Part shown: positions 26,884 to 34,740 of the stretch, piece by piece
How the letters are laid out: each line of letters opens with the position of its first letter
How positions within the stretch are numbered: position 1 is the first letter of the stretch
DNA from: Sphingomonas bacterium
GTDB lineage: Bacteria; Pseudomonadota; Alphaproteobacteria; Sphingomonadales; Sphingomonadaceae
Direction: 5' to 3'
Assembly: GCF_903642285.1 (NCBI RefSeq)
Contig: NZ_CAHJWJ010000025.1
Coordinates: forward strand, 1 to 45,068
DNA: 45,068 bases
Made by a program: the position numbers and the translations under genes
Notes under the pieces: generated by a model
What the model was told of the DNA's origin: nothing
Seen by the model: the letters and a program-made list of their open reading frames with translations, nothing else
Database searches by the model: none

Positions 26884-27513
26884 TCAAACCGGTGCCGCGT
26901 CCGCTCCCGCGCCGTAATGGTGCCACGCGAAGATCGCCGCTGCCCCCCGGTGCGGACGCCACGCCTCGGCCACCTCGCGCGTCAGCTTCTCGCCGGGCCG
27001 CGTGTCGTGGCCGAGGATGCGACCGACCTCGATCTGCACCGCCAGGTCGCCCGCCGGCCAGATGTCGGCGCGGCCCTCGGCGAACAGCAGGTAGATTTCG
27101 GCGGACCAGCGGCCGATGCCCTTGACTTGGGTCAGCGCCGCGATCGCTTCCTCGTCGTTCGCCGGCAACGCGGCGAGGTCGAGCCGGCCGCTCGTCACCT
27201 CGTCCGCCAGGCTGCGCGCGTAGCTCGCCTTTTGGCGCGACAGGCCCGCGCTGCGCAATTGCTCGTCGGTGGCGAGTGCGATGACGGCGGGGTCGGTGGC
27301 GTCGCCGACCACGCTGCTCAGCTTTCGCCACACCGCCTCCGCCGAGGCCACGCTCACCTGCTGGCCGAGGATCGTGCGAAGCAGCGTGGCATAGCCGCGC
27401 GCGCGCAGCCTGGGCGCGGGATAGCCGACCCGACCGATCGCCGCTGCGAAGGCGGGCTCGCACGCCGCCAGCGCGTCGCACGACGCCCGCAGATGGTCCT
27501 CGCTCAGGCCCAT
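26884..27513 (-). CDS. DNA-3-methyladenine glycosylase II (AlkA-like, HhH-GPD)
   Basis: A 209-residue base-excision glycosylase that removes alkylated purines from DNA. The helix-hairpin-helix is at LTQVKGIGRWSAEIYLL, and the catalytic Asp follows in RADIWPAGDLAVQ. TILGQQVSVASAEAVW in the first third is the typical family block. The ATG at 27513 begins MGLSEDHLR; the upstream open frame overlaps the divergent ferredoxin gene and is not coding. It lacks the N-terminal AlkA domain, as in the short Mag-like enzymes. It is divergent from the ferredoxin gene across 75 bases. Confidence 0.9.
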   Translation of the reverse strand: MGLSEDHLRASCDALAACEPAFAAAIGRVGYPAPRLRARGYATLLRTILGQQVSVASAEAVWRKLSSVVGDATDPAVIALATDEQLRSAGLSRQKASYARSLADEVTSGRLDLAALPANDEEAIAALTQVKGIGRWSAEIYLLFAEGRADIWPAGDLAVQIEVGRILGHDTRPGEKLTREVAEAWRPHRGAAAIFAWHHYGAGADAAPV

Positions 27514-27588
27514 GACGAACGCCGGCAAGATACTTGATCGCAAGCGCGTCGCGCGGCATGGCGCGGTGGATCGAAATTCGGGGAATGC

Positions 27589-27909
27589 ATGATGCCGACG
27601 CTTATCGTGACGACGCGCGAAGGGGAAGAACGCTCGTTGGAGGGCGAGGCCGGGCTTTCGGTGATGGAAGTCATCCGCGATGGCGGGGTGGACGAGATCC
27701 TGGCGCTGTGCGGCGGATGCTGTTCGTGCGCGACGTGCCATGTGCATGTCGATCCGGCGTTCGCGGACAAGCTGCCCGCGATGAGCGAGGACGAGAATGA
27801 TCTGCTGGATTCGACCAGCGATCGGACGGCGACCTCGCGGTTGTCGTGCCAGGTTCCGTTCACGGACGCGCTGGACGGGTTGCGGGTGACCATTGCCGCG
27901 GAAGATTAA
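27589..27909 (+). CDS. [2Fe-2S] ferredoxin, adrenodoxin/ISC type
   Basis: A 106-residue electron carrier. The cluster ligands fit the adrenodoxin spacing: Cys41-x5-Cys47-x2-Cys50 in [13 protein letters not shown], and Cys87 in SRLSCQV after 36 residues. Extra cysteines at 44 and 45 sit inside the loop. EDENDLLD at about 68-75 is the typical acidic partner-binding helix. Such ferredoxins feed cytochrome P450s or Rieske oxygenases, or serve in Fe-S assembly; no partner enzyme is adjacent. The ATG at 27589 or 27592 may be used. Confidence 0.92.
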   Translation: MMPTLIVTTREGEERSLEGEAGLSVMEVIRDGGVDEILALCGGCCSCATCHVHVDPAFADKLPAMSEDENDLLDSTSDRTATSRLSCQVPFTDALDGLRVTIAAED

Positions 27910-27912
27910 TCT

Positions 27913-27933
27913 CCCTCTCCGCTTGGGAGAGGG
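27913..27933. terminator. Hairpin between the converging ferredoxin and lipoprotein genes
   Basis: CCCTCTCC-GCTTG-GGAGAGGG is an 8-base perfect stem with a 5-base loop, 3 bases after the ferredoxin stop and 6 bases beyond the lipoprotein stop. Its position between converging genes suggests a two-way terminator. Confidence 0.55.
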
Positions 27934-27939
27934 GCCTTG

Positions 27940-28644
27940 CTACTTCCCCCCGGCGAACCGAAGCACGGCGGTCGGCGCATCCTTCGTCAGCGGCGTCGCC
28001 TTCCACGTGATGGTCTTGCGACCGCCGACGGTCTTCACCCCCTCCTCGTTGTTCTGGCTGACGATCTCGGCATCGGTGTCGAGCGTGAACACGCCGTCCA
28101 GCTTGCTCGCCGCGGTGTCGCCCATGCCGGCCATCGGATTCTTGTCGTCGCCTTTCGCAAAGGCCGGTGCCTTGACGCGGACCGTGCCGCCCTGGCGCAG
28201 TTCGAGTGCGATGAACGGGAAGATCGCCTCTGCATCGAGGTTGAACGGATAGACGAAATCATGGTCGAGCGTTCCGCGGATCGCGTAATCGACCATGAAA
28301 CGGCCATCGCCCAGATAGGTGACCTTGCGGTAACCCGCCTCCTTCGACAGCGTTTCGGCGATCTGCTGGTTCTTGCGATCGGCTTCCGCCTTGGCCGCCG
28401 CGCTGGCGGTCGGCGAAGGGGTGGGCGTGGTCGCCTTGCCCGCGTTCGCCATCATCCCCGCCATGCCCTTGGCCATGTCGCCCGACGGATCGACCGAGAT
28501 CACCTCGCCCAGGAACGAAAAGGCGAAGCTGCGATCCGCGTTGATGCTGAGCGTGGAGGTGAACTTGCCCGGCGCGAACAGGCAGCTGCTCAGGATCAGC
28601 GGCATCGTCAGGATCAGCAACAATCGTATCAACCGTGTCGCCAT
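27940..28644 (-). CDS. Predicted lipoprotein of unknown function
   Basis: A 234-residue protein with a lipoprotein signal peptide: a charged start, hydrophobic residues 6-19 and the lipobox LSSC at about 18-21, so Cys21 is probably lipidated. After the signal comes a region with low-complexity alanine/threonine/proline (residues about 68-85), a coiled segment, and a mixed C-terminal domain (GRFMVDYAIRGTLDHDFVYP). It resembles uncharacterised sphingomonad lipoproteins. No enzyme motif is visible. It converges with the ferredoxin gene and lies 56 bases downstream of rlmB. Confidence 0.8.
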   Translation of the reverse strand: MATRLIRLLLILTMPLILSSCLFAPGKFTSTLSINADRSFAFSFLGEVISVDPSGDMAKGMAGMMANAGKATTPTPSPTASAAAKAEADRKNQQIAETLSKEAGYRKVTYLGDGRFMVDYAIRGTLDHDFVYPFNLDAEAIFPFIALELRQGGTVRVKAPAFAKGDDKNPMAGMGDTAASKLDGVFTLDTDAEIVSQNNEEGVKTVGGRKTITWKATPLTKDAPTAVLRFAGGK

Positions 28645-28700
28645 CTCGCCATGTCCCCCGTCAGCGCTTCGATCAGCCTTCTCCGGTCGACCCTGTCCGA

Positions 28701-29447
28701 TCAGCCCCTAGCGGCGATCGCGTACAGCGCGATCGCCGCGGCGTTGGAGACGTTCAGGCTTTCGACCTTGTCCGAGATTGGCAGCTTTGCCAGCTCGTCG
28801 CAATGCGCCTCGGTATTCTGGCGCATGCCTTCGCCCTCGGCACCCAGGACGATCGCGGTCTTCTGGTCGCCGATCGTCTCGCCCAGCGTCCGCGGCGCGT
28901 GCCCGGTCAGGCCGATCCGCCAGAACCCCGCTTCGCCGATCTCGTCGAGCGACCGCGCGAGATTGACGACGCGGACCCACGGCACGCTTTCCAGCGCACC
29001 CGAGGCGGCGCGCGCCACGGTGCCCGATTCCGGCGGCGCGTGCCGGTCCTGCGTGACGATGCCGAGCGCCCCGAACGCCGCGGCGGAGCGAAGGATCGCG
29101 CCGACATTGTGCGGATCGGTGACCTGGTCGAGCACGACGAGGGGGCGGCGATCGCCTTCTCCTTGCGCGATCAGGTCGCCCAGCCAGATCTCCTCAAGCG
29201 GATCGACCTCCGCGACCATCCCCTGGTGCGGCGCGTCGGACGGCACCAGCCGTGCGAGATCGGCGACCTCCGCGAAGGTGACCTGGATCGTCGACGGCAA
29301 CGCCATCCCCGCCAGCGCCTCGTGCGTACCCCAGACCTTGCGGACCACGCGTTCGGGATTGGCGAGCGCGGCCGCGACCGCGTGACGACCCCAGAAGCGG
29401 GGCCGGCCGGCGGGGGCCTGGCTCGGCCGGTGACCGCGGCGCGCCAT
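28701..29447 (-). CDS. rlmB: 23S rRNA (guanosine-2'-O-) methyltransferase RlmB-like
   Basis: A 248-residue SpoU-family RNA methyltransferase with a trefoil knot. The N-terminal substrate-binding domain begins FWGRHAVAAAL. The three SpoU motifs are present: motif 1 LDQVTDPHNVGAILRSAAAFG, motif 2 IVLGAEGEGMR, and motif 3 LPISDKVESLNVSNAAAIAL. The usual target is G2251 of 23S rRNA; a tRNA target cannot be fully excluded. It is divergent from tRNA-Tyr, with the start at ATG 29447. Confidence 0.92.
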   Translation of the reverse strand: MARRGHRPSQAPAGRPRFWGRHAVAAALANPERVVRKVWGTHEALAGMALPSTIQVTFAEVADLARLVPSDAPHQGMVAEVDPLEEIWLGDLIAQGEGDRRPLVVLDQVTDPHNVGAILRSAAAFGALGIVTQDRHAPPESGTVARAASGALESVPWVRVVNLARSLDEIGEAGFWRIGLTGHAPRTLGETIGDQKTAIVLGAEGEGMRQNTEAHCDELAKLPISDKVESLNVSNAAAIALYAIAARG

Positions 29448-29595
29448 CAGCGGGGGAACATCTTTGCAGCGGAGATCGTCATCGGCTGTGGCTGCTAGGT
29501 CCGTGGCTTCGCCGAAGCAAGCACAGCGTATGCGCGTTGACAGCAGGGAACCCGCGCGGCAAGGAGCCGCCTCGCTCGAAAAAGCGGCCCCGAAT

Positions 29596-29681
29596 GGACA
29601 GGTGGCCGAGTGGTTAAAGGCAGCAGACTGTAAATCTGCCCGTGCAAGCGTACGCTGGTTCGAATCCAGCCCTGTCCACCA
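29596..29681 (+). tRNA. tRNA-Tyr (GTA)
   Basis: An 86-base class II tRNA with a long variable arm. The acceptor stem is GGACAGG/CCTGTCC, the D arm GGCCGAGTGGTTAAAGGC, the anticodon loop CTGTAAA with anticodon GTA, the variable arm CCCGTGCAAGCGTACG, the T arm CTGGTTCGAATCCAG, and an encoded CCA. The following 297 bases, up to the glycine-rich gene, show no convincing gene. Confidence 0.97.
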
Positions 29682-29978
29682 AAAGCGCCGGCGGTAGCCG
29701 GGCTTCGCAATCGCCGCTCTCGTCTCGTCGAACGGAGATGATATGGCCGCATCGTCAGCAGATACCGGCAGCCGCGTTACCGTCGATGCGGTTACCCCCG
29801 GCCGCCTTGCGGCCTAGGGCGCGCAGGGCGTCCTCTCGCGGCCGACCATGACATCCTTCCCGCGCGGTCGATGATCAGATGTCAATCGGGGACACGTCGC
29901 ACGACGCCCTCCGTCGTCGCCGCGAGGGTGTCGTCCGTGCGGCCGAACACAAGCGAGCGATCGACCGCCCGCTCCGCG

Positions 29979-30425
29979 TCAATAACATAGCGAGAGATAA
30001 CGGCGGTAACGCGGATCCCATACCACGCAGCCATCGTCGGCATAATAGCCATAGCCGCCATAACCGAACCCGAACGGGTAGCCATAATAGCCGCCATAGC
30101 CGCCGCGGTAATAGGATCCGCCACGGTAGCCGCCGCGATAGCCCTGCGCGAACTGGCCGCCACCGCGAAAGCCGCCGTTGAAATTGCCGCCGCCGCCGCG
30201 CGCGAAACCGCCGCCGCCACCATGGAACCCGCCACCGCTACCGCCGCCATGGAAACCACCGCCGCCGCCGCCACCGTGGAAACCGCCACCGCCGCCGCCA
30301 CCGTGGAAACCGCCACCGCCGCCGCCGTGGCCTCCGCCACCCCCGCCACGCTGCGCTATGGCCGGTGTCGCGGCCAGTAGCGCGACGCCGATGGCGGAAA
30401 GCAGAATGCCGTTGTGCTTTTTCAT
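29979..30425 (-). CDS. Secreted glycine-rich repeat protein
   Basis: A 148-residue protein with a clear signal peptide (MKKHNG, hydrophobic core ILLSAIGVALLAA, cleavage after TPAIA near residue 24). The mature part is almost all glycine, with GGGGGGFH repeats (about residues 26-75), then an RGG/YRGG section, and a Tyr-rich end (GYGGYGYYADDG). It closes with CVVWDPRYRRYLSLCY, where two Cys could form a disulfide. It probably sits in the cell envelope or extracellularly as a flexible protein. Exact role unknown. Confidence 0.75.
   Translation of the reverse strand: MKKHNGILLSAIGVALLAATPAIAQRGGGGGGHGGGGGGFHGGGGGGGFHGGGGGGGFHGGGSGGGFHGGGGGFARGGGGNFNGGFRGGGQFAQGYRGGYRGGSYYRGGYGGYYGYPFGFGYGGYGYYADDGCVVWDPRYRRYLSLCY
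30271..30324 (-). repeat. 27-base coding repeats in the glycine-rich gene
   Basis: Two adjacent copies of a 27-base unit beginning CCACCGTGGAAACCGCC on the plus strand (starts 30271 and 30298) encode nine-residue GGGGGGFHG blocks on the minus strand. Degenerate copies flank them. This is a slippage-prone coding repeat. Confidence 0.7.
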
Positions 30426-30536
30426 GATGTTACGTCCTTGGGCCAGCGCCCCCGCATCTTCCCATATAGGGATGAGGCGCAGCGATTATGAGGGGCGGGA
30501 CAGCGACCCAATCGACGGCTACCACGCGGGTGGCTT

Positions 30537-30581
30537 TCGATAGGCAATGATCAATCGCCGCCGGCGCGGTTGCCCTATCGA
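30537..30581. repeat. Inverted repeat upstream of the glycine-rich gene
   Basis: TCGATAGGCAA (30537-30547) and TTGCCCTATCGA (30570-30581) are complementary apart from one extra base, with a 22-base loop. The site lies about 110 bases upstream of the glycine-rich gene start. Confidence 0.45.
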
Positions 30582-30972
30582 CGACTCGCGCAATGGAGAG
30601 GGATCATGCGGAACGACGATGACGACGAATGATCGTCGTGCGCAGGACACCCCTGTCGACCCGTTGTGTCCACCAGAACGCCCGGAACGAGGTCGGGCTT
30701 TCGTCCGCCAACGCCTCCATCTTGTCGCCCGCGATCGTCGTTGATCAGCCTCGCGACGCCGTGGTCCATCTCGGCCAGCACGGCGACATGCATGTGGCAA
30801 GAATCGCCGGGCATCAGGAAGGGGGAACGCATCGGATATATTCGACCCGTCATGATGCCCGATTAAATCATGATAAGGGGTCGTCGCCGGTCGCATCGGT
30901 CGCCACCATCTGGCGATCGCGGTCACGCGAGACGAACGGCATTCGTCGCTCTTGCCGGGAACGGGCAGGCGG
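30582..30972. other. Intergenic region without a recognisable gene
   Basis: This 391-base stretch precedes tRNA-Gly. Open frames exist on both strands (for example 30575-30853 on minus and 30666-30866 on plus), but none shows a known motif or a convincing ribosome binding site. A short AT-rich patch around 30862-30880 could hold promoter elements. I see no gene. Confidence 0.5.
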
Positions 30973-31046
30973 TGGAGCGGGTAGCGGGAATCGAACCCGC
31001 GTATTCAGCTTGGAAGGCTGCTGTACTACCATTGTACTATACCCGC
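30973..31046 (-). tRNA. tRNA-Gly (TCC)
   Basis: A 74-base cloverleaf on the minus strand. The acceptor stem is GCGGGTA/TACCCGC, the D arm AGTACAATGGTAGTACAG, the anticodon loop CTTCCAA with anticodon TCC, the T arm CGCGGGTTCGATTCCCG, and an encoded CCA. The promoter would lie near 31047-31090. Confidence 0.96.
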
Positions 31047-31134
31047 GCGGACGTCGGCGTAGCGAGCCGGGGGGCGGATCGCAAGCCGGGATGGTTCACG
31101 GCTTCCTTACCTATTTCGCGCTAGACGCTGGCTC

Positions 31135-32424
31135 ATGTATCACGATCTCACCTTGGCATCGCAATCGAAGACCGACCCCCGGCCCGCGTCCGCGGTCAGT
31201 ACCGGTGCCGGGCTGGCGGGGCTGGCCGGCTTGCTGGGCTGGCTCGGCATCGCCTGCTGGTACGGGCTGGATGGTCCCTATTCGGCGCTGGTCGATCTCG
31301 CCGCGTGCGCGGTCGTCATGGCCGGATGGTCGCTGCTGGTGGACAAGGTGCATCGCAGCGCGACGACGGGCATCGACTGGTCGCACCCGCGGGCCTGGCG
31401 CGCGTCGCTCGACACCAGCCTGACGAAGCTGGCGGGCTATTGGGCGACCTGGGCGGGGATGGCGCTGATCTACAGCACGTTCCGTTTCTATTGGGTCGGC
31501 AATTTCCAGTTCGCGATGTCGTGCTTCACGGTCGCGGCCCCGGTGCTGTTCGTCGCCTCCGTCCCCTATGTATTGTGGCTCGACCGCTACTTGGTGCACC
31601 CGCGCGATGGTGCCTGGGCGCTCGGCGCGTGGCTAACGGGGCAGCCGGGGATCGAACCCGGCGCGATCGCGGGGCATCTGCGGACGTGGGCGGTCAAGAC
31701 CTTCTTCCTGGCCTTCATGCTGGCGGGGGCACCCGGCGGATACGGGGCGTTCGTCCGCGGGATCGGCTGGCCCGTGCTGCACCAGCCGGTCGCGCTCGCC
31801 AATCTGGCGATCGCGTTCATGTTCGTGATCGACATGATCTTCGCGACGGTCGGCTATGTCCTGACCTTCCGCCCGCTCGATTCGCATATCCGCAGCGCGA
31901 ACCCGTTCGCTGCGGCGTGGATGGCGGCGCTGATCTGCTATCCCCCGACGAGCATGATGGGGAATGGCTTGCCGCTCGATTATTCGATCGGCACGCGGGA
32001 CTGGGCGTTCTGGTTCCAGTGGCATCCGGTGCTGCTCTATGTGGTCGGGGTGGCGCTGGTGGTACTGGCGGGGATCTACGCCTGGGCGACGGTCGCGTTC
32101 GGGCCGCGTTTCTCCAACCTCACCAATCGCGGCATCCTGACGCACGGGCCGTACCGCTTCACACGGCATCCGGCGTATCTGGCGAAGAACTGCCTGTGGT
32201 GGCTGACGACGGTGCCGGTGCTGACGATGGGCAGCGGCTTCGACGCGGTGCGCGCGACGTTGATGATGGCGGCGGTCAGCGGGGTCTATTACTGGCGCGC
32301 GAAGACCGAGGAGGCGCATCTGTCGCTCGATCCGGCGTACCGGGAATACAGCGACTGGATGGAGCGCAATGCCCCGGTGCCGAGGGTGTTCGCGTGGGCG
32401 AAGCGGGCGGTGGTGCGGTTTTGA
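31135..32424 (+). CDS. Multi-pass membrane protein with PEMT/ICMT-like methyltransferase end
   Basis: A 429-residue integral membrane protein with about nine or ten hydrophobic segments. The last 120 residues carry the phospholipid/isoprenylcysteine methyltransferase signature: LTHGPYRFTRHPAYLAKN, where the Arg-His-Pro binds S-adenosylmethionine, followed by WRAKTEEAHLSLDPAYREY with its Glu-Glu. The N-terminal 280 residues form a distinct membrane region not found in small PEMT enzymes. A lipid or prenyl substrate is likely; the exact one is unknown. The ATG at 31135 follows the tRNA-Gly promoter region. Confidence 0.82.
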   Translation: MYHDLTLASQSKTDPRPASAVSTGAGLAGLAGLLGWLGIACWYGLDGPYSALVDLAACAVVMAGWSLLVDKVHRSATTGIDWSHPRAWRASLDTSLTKLAGYWATWAGMALIYSTFRFYWVGNFQFAMSCFTVAAPVLFVASVPYVLWLDRYLVHPRDGAWALGAWLTGQPGIEPGAIAGHLRTWAVKTFFLAFMLAGAPGGYGAFVRGIGWPVLHQPVALANLAIAFMFVIDMIFATVGYVLTFRPLDSHIRSANPFAAAWMAALICYPPTSMMGNGLPLDYSIGTRDWAFWFQWHPVLLYVVGVALVVLAGIYAWATVAFGPRFSNLTNRGILTHGPYRFTRHPAYLAKNCLWWLTTVPVLTMGSGFDAVRATLMMAAVSGVYYWRAKTEEAHLSLDPAYREYSDWMERNAPVPRVFAWAKRAVVRF

Positions 32425-32431
32425 GGTAGCG

Positions 32432-32510
32432 CCGTGTTCCTGCGAAAGCAGGACTACAGGGTAACGACCGTCACCGCTTGTTGCCCTGGGCTCCTGCGTT
32501 CGGAGCACGG
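32432..32510. repeat. Dispersed-type palindromic element
   Basis: The left arm starts CCGTGTTCCTGCGAAAGCAG (32432-32465) and the right arm spans 32480-32510, ending GGAGCACGG. The two are imperfectly complementary over about 30 bases. The left arm contains a nested perfect hairpin TCCTGC-GAAA-GCAGGA (32438-32453). It sits between converging genes and could end both transcripts. Confidence 0.65.
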
Positions 32511-32515
32511 GAAGG

Positions 32516-33877
32516 CTAGAAACTCGCCTCGTCATACACCATCGACAGATCGCCACCCCAGACGCCGTGATACCGGTCCAGCAGCGCCTCCGCCGGCACC
32601 TTCCCCGACCGGACAATCTCGCGCAGCGGCTCGATGAACCCGGTCTCGTCGTCGCCCGCGCCATTGATGCGCGCGCGGGCGGCCAGTCCTGCGCCGGCGA
32701 TGTCCAGCACCTGCCCCGCGATGTCGCGCAACCGTCCACCGCCCGGGAGCGGCGCATCGAGCGCCAGTTTCGGCACCGCATCACGCAGCGCCTGGCGATC
32801 GTCGATCTTCCAGTCCCTGACCAGGTCCCACGCCGCGTCGAGCGCGCCCTGGTCGTAGAGCAGCCCGACCCATAGCGCGGGCAGCGCACAGATCCTGTTC
32901 CAGGGGCCGCCATCGGCGCCGCGCATCTCCAGGAAGGTCTTCAGCCGCACCTCGGGAAAGGCGGTCGACAGATGGTCGTTCCAGTCGTCCAGCGTCGGCT
33001 TCTCGCCGGGCAACACGGACAGCTCGCCCTTCAGGAAATCGCGGAACGACAGCCCCGCGGCGTCGATATAGCGGCCCTCGCGGTAGACGAAGTACATCGG
33101 CACATCCAGCGCGTATTCGGCGTAGCGTTCGTACCCGAACCCGTCCTCGAACACGAAGGGCAGCATGCCGGTGCGCGCCGGATCGGTGTCCGACCAGATA
33201 TGGCTGCGATACGACAGATAGCCGTTGGGCTTGCCTTCCAGGAACGGCGAATTGGCGAAGAGCGCTGTGGCCAGCGGTTGCAGCGCGAGCCCGACGCGGA
33301 ACTTCTTCACCATGTCCGCCTCGGACGCATAGTCCAAATTCACCTGGATCGTGCAGGTGCGCAGCATCATGTCGAGGCCCATCGTCCCCACCCGCGGCAT
33401 GTGCGACCGCATGATCGCGTAGCGGCCCTTGGGCATCACCGGCAGTTCGCTACGCGTCTTGTCGGGCCACATGCCGAGGCCCAGAAAGCCTATCCCGAGC
33501 GTCTCGCCCGCCGCCTTCACCTGTTCCAGATGGCGGCCGGTCTCGGCGCAGGTCTGGTGCAGATTGTCGAGCGGCGCGCCCGACAATTCGAATTGCCCCG
33601 CGGGTTCCAGGCTGATGCTGCCGTCCGCGCCCGACATCGCGATGACGTTGTCGCCTTCGTAGACCGGTTTCCAGCCATAGGGTTCGAGCGCCGAAAGCAG
33701 ATCGCGGATGCCGCCGGGCTCGTCATAGGACGGCGCATGGTGATCCGAGAGGGCGTAGACGAACTTCTCGTGCTCGGTGCCGATCCGCCAGCGGTCCTTC
33801 GGCTTCTCGCCGCGGGCGAAGCTCTCGATCAGCTGGTCGCGGGATTCGATGATCGGCTTTGGCGCGTCGGTCGTCAT
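32516..33877 (-). CDS. gshA: Glutamate-cysteine ligase (plant/alphaproteobacterial type)
   Basis: A 453-residue enzyme for the first step of glutathione synthesis, joining glutamate to cysteine with ATP. Typical features are RIGTEHEKFVY near residue 31, GSISLEPAGQFELSGAPL near residues 87-104, GIGFLGLGMWPD, and RTCTIQVNLDYASEADM in the middle. Length and motifs match the family used by plants and alphaproteobacteria rather than the E. coli type. The start at 33877 is the first ATG before the conserved N-terminus. Cytoplasmic. It converges with the methyltransferase gene. Confidence 0.95.
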   Translation of the reverse strand: MTTDAPKPIIESRDQLIESFARGEKPKDRWRIGTEHEKFVYALSDHHAPSYDEPGGIRDLLSALEPYGWKPVYEGDNVIAMSGADGSISLEPAGQFELSGAPLDNLHQTCAETGRHLEQVKAAGETLGIGFLGLGMWPDKTRSELPVMPKGRYAIMRSHMPRVGTMGLDMMLRTCTIQVNLDYASEADMVKKFRVGLALQPLATALFANSPFLEGKPNGYLSYRSHIWSDTDPARTGMLPFVFEDGFGYERYAEYALDVPMYFVYREGRYIDAAGLSFRDFLKGELSVLPGEKPTLDDWNDHLSTAFPEVRLKTFLEMRGADGGPWNRICALPALWVGLLYDQGALDAAWDLVRDWKIDDRQALRDAVPKLALDAPLPGGGRLRDIAGQVLDIAGAGLAARARINGAGDDETGFIEPLREIVRSGKVPAEALLDRYHGVWGGDLSMVYDEASF

Positions 33878-33977
33878 GGCGCGCGCCTTACGCTGCGATG
33901 AACGGGGGCGCTAGGGGTGGCGATCGGGTCGTCCGGACGGTTTGTCGACACGTTGTGAAAACAAGGGTTTACGCCGT

Positions 33978-33997
33978 GGAAGTGGAGGAAGTGGAGG
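33978..33997 (+). repeat. GGAAGTGGA tandem motif, copy 2
   Basis: GGAAGTGGAGGAAGTGGAGG differs at two positions from the 20-base motif at 23916-23935, and both lie in intergenic DNA upstream of a minus-strand gene start. A dispersed short repeat is likely. Confidence 0.5.
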
Positions 33998-34130
33998 ACT
34001 GCCATCGCATCCTTCCCATCGGCCGACGGGGGTCGGCCGGGAGAGTGTGCGGGGGTGGAGTCGGGGCTGGTCGAAGGCATCGGGCGACCTTCTCATCGGC
34101 GGCGGATGTAGGACAGGGAATTCCTGCGTG

Positions 34131-34213
34131 CCGTCATTGCGCGCGTTGCGAAGCAATCGAGTGCGCTGGAGAACATCGGGTTGGCTTCATAGCTGCGCTC
34201 CTCGCAACGACGG
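34131..34213. repeat. Degenerate REP-like palindrome
   Basis: The left arm reads CGTCATTGCGCGCGTTGCG then AAGCAATC. The right arm (34179-34213) on the opposite strand reads CGTCGTTGCGAGGAGCGCAG then CTATGAAGCC. The two arms pair imperfectly. The sequence resembles the GTCATTGCGAGC...GAAGCAATC palindromes scattered in many alphaproteobacterial genomes. Confidence 0.6.
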
Positions 34214-34327
34214 GTGTCGTCCTAGACTAATCATCGCCGTTCACGCCCAACAACTGGGCGCCCGATTGCAGACATCCGTTTAAGCTGGTACGATCGACTA
34301 TCGACCATTGCTCCGGAGGGAATGACG

Positions 34328-34645
34328 ATGCTGCTAGCGCTAATGGTCGCTCAGGTGTCGCTGCCTGCATCGACTGTCTTTGGCGATGGCCTTTCTAGCT
34401 GCAGGTATGGATACGAGCGAGCAAGGCAAAGTCCGCTTGCTTTCGAAATGCTCACGCGGTGGGAACGCGGATTCTGGTCGGGACTAAATCTTGCAAGCAG
34501 CGCTCATGTAGGAGATATAGCACAAAAGTATGATCCCTTCTCCATCGAGAGTGAGATTGGTCGCGAGTGTACGGAACATCCTGACGATCTAATCTATAAC
34601 GCAGAAACGCGGGTTTATCAGCGCTTTAAGGTGTCGGGTCGCTAG
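34328..34645 (+). CDS. Small secreted protein, unknown function
   Basis: A 105-residue protein with a hydrophobic N-terminus (MLLALMVAQVSLPAS) that looks like a signal peptide. The mature part has two Cys (in SSCRYGYE and GRECTEHP), a WERGFWSGLN segment and DDLIYNAETRVYQRF. This layout (Cys, W-x-x-G-x-x-S-G, Cys-x-x-x-P) recalls small periplasmic Rap1a/HdeA-like proteins, but only weakly. GGAGGG at 34315-34320 is 7 bases from ATG 34328 and only 1 base from ATG 34322, so 34328 is preferred. It is visibly less GC-rich than its neighbours, which suggests transfer. Confidence 0.65.
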   Translation: MLLALMVAQVSLPASTVFGDGLSSCRYGYERARQSPLAFEMLTRWERGFWSGLNLASSAHVGDIAQKYDPFSIESEIGRECTEHPDDLIYNAETRVYQRFKVSGR

Positions 34646-34740
34646 TGGACGAGGAACCTCGCGTCTGTGTGATCAAGGCCAGGCAGCTAATTATCTCTTC
34701 ATTCCGAAAGCTGCCTGTCCCCTCACCACCAAAATACGTC

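Larger units (their letters stand above)
33878..34327. other. Intergenic region with two repeat elements
   Basis: This 450-base gap between gshA and a small secreted-protein gene contains the GGAAGTGGA motif at 33978 and a REP-like palindrome at 34131-34213. Short open frames on both strands have no recognisable motifs. I see no gene. Confidence 0.5.

Noticed and set aside
29596..29978. Possible integration site of a mobile element at tRNA-Tyr
   Set aside because: No integrase gene and no repeat of the tRNA 3' end were seen downstream.
30244..30345. Short regular repeats that might suggest a CRISPR array
   Set aside because: The units are in-frame coding repeats of 27 bases without unique spacers, inside a glycine-rich gene.
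30178..30543. Proline-rich open frame on the plus strand
   Set aside because: It is the complement of the glycine-rich gene; the minus-strand frame has a signal peptide and start context.
30575..30853. 92-codon open frame on the minus strand
   Set aside because: It has no recognisable motif, no good ribosome binding site, and composition like non-coding GC-rich DNA; it is not called.
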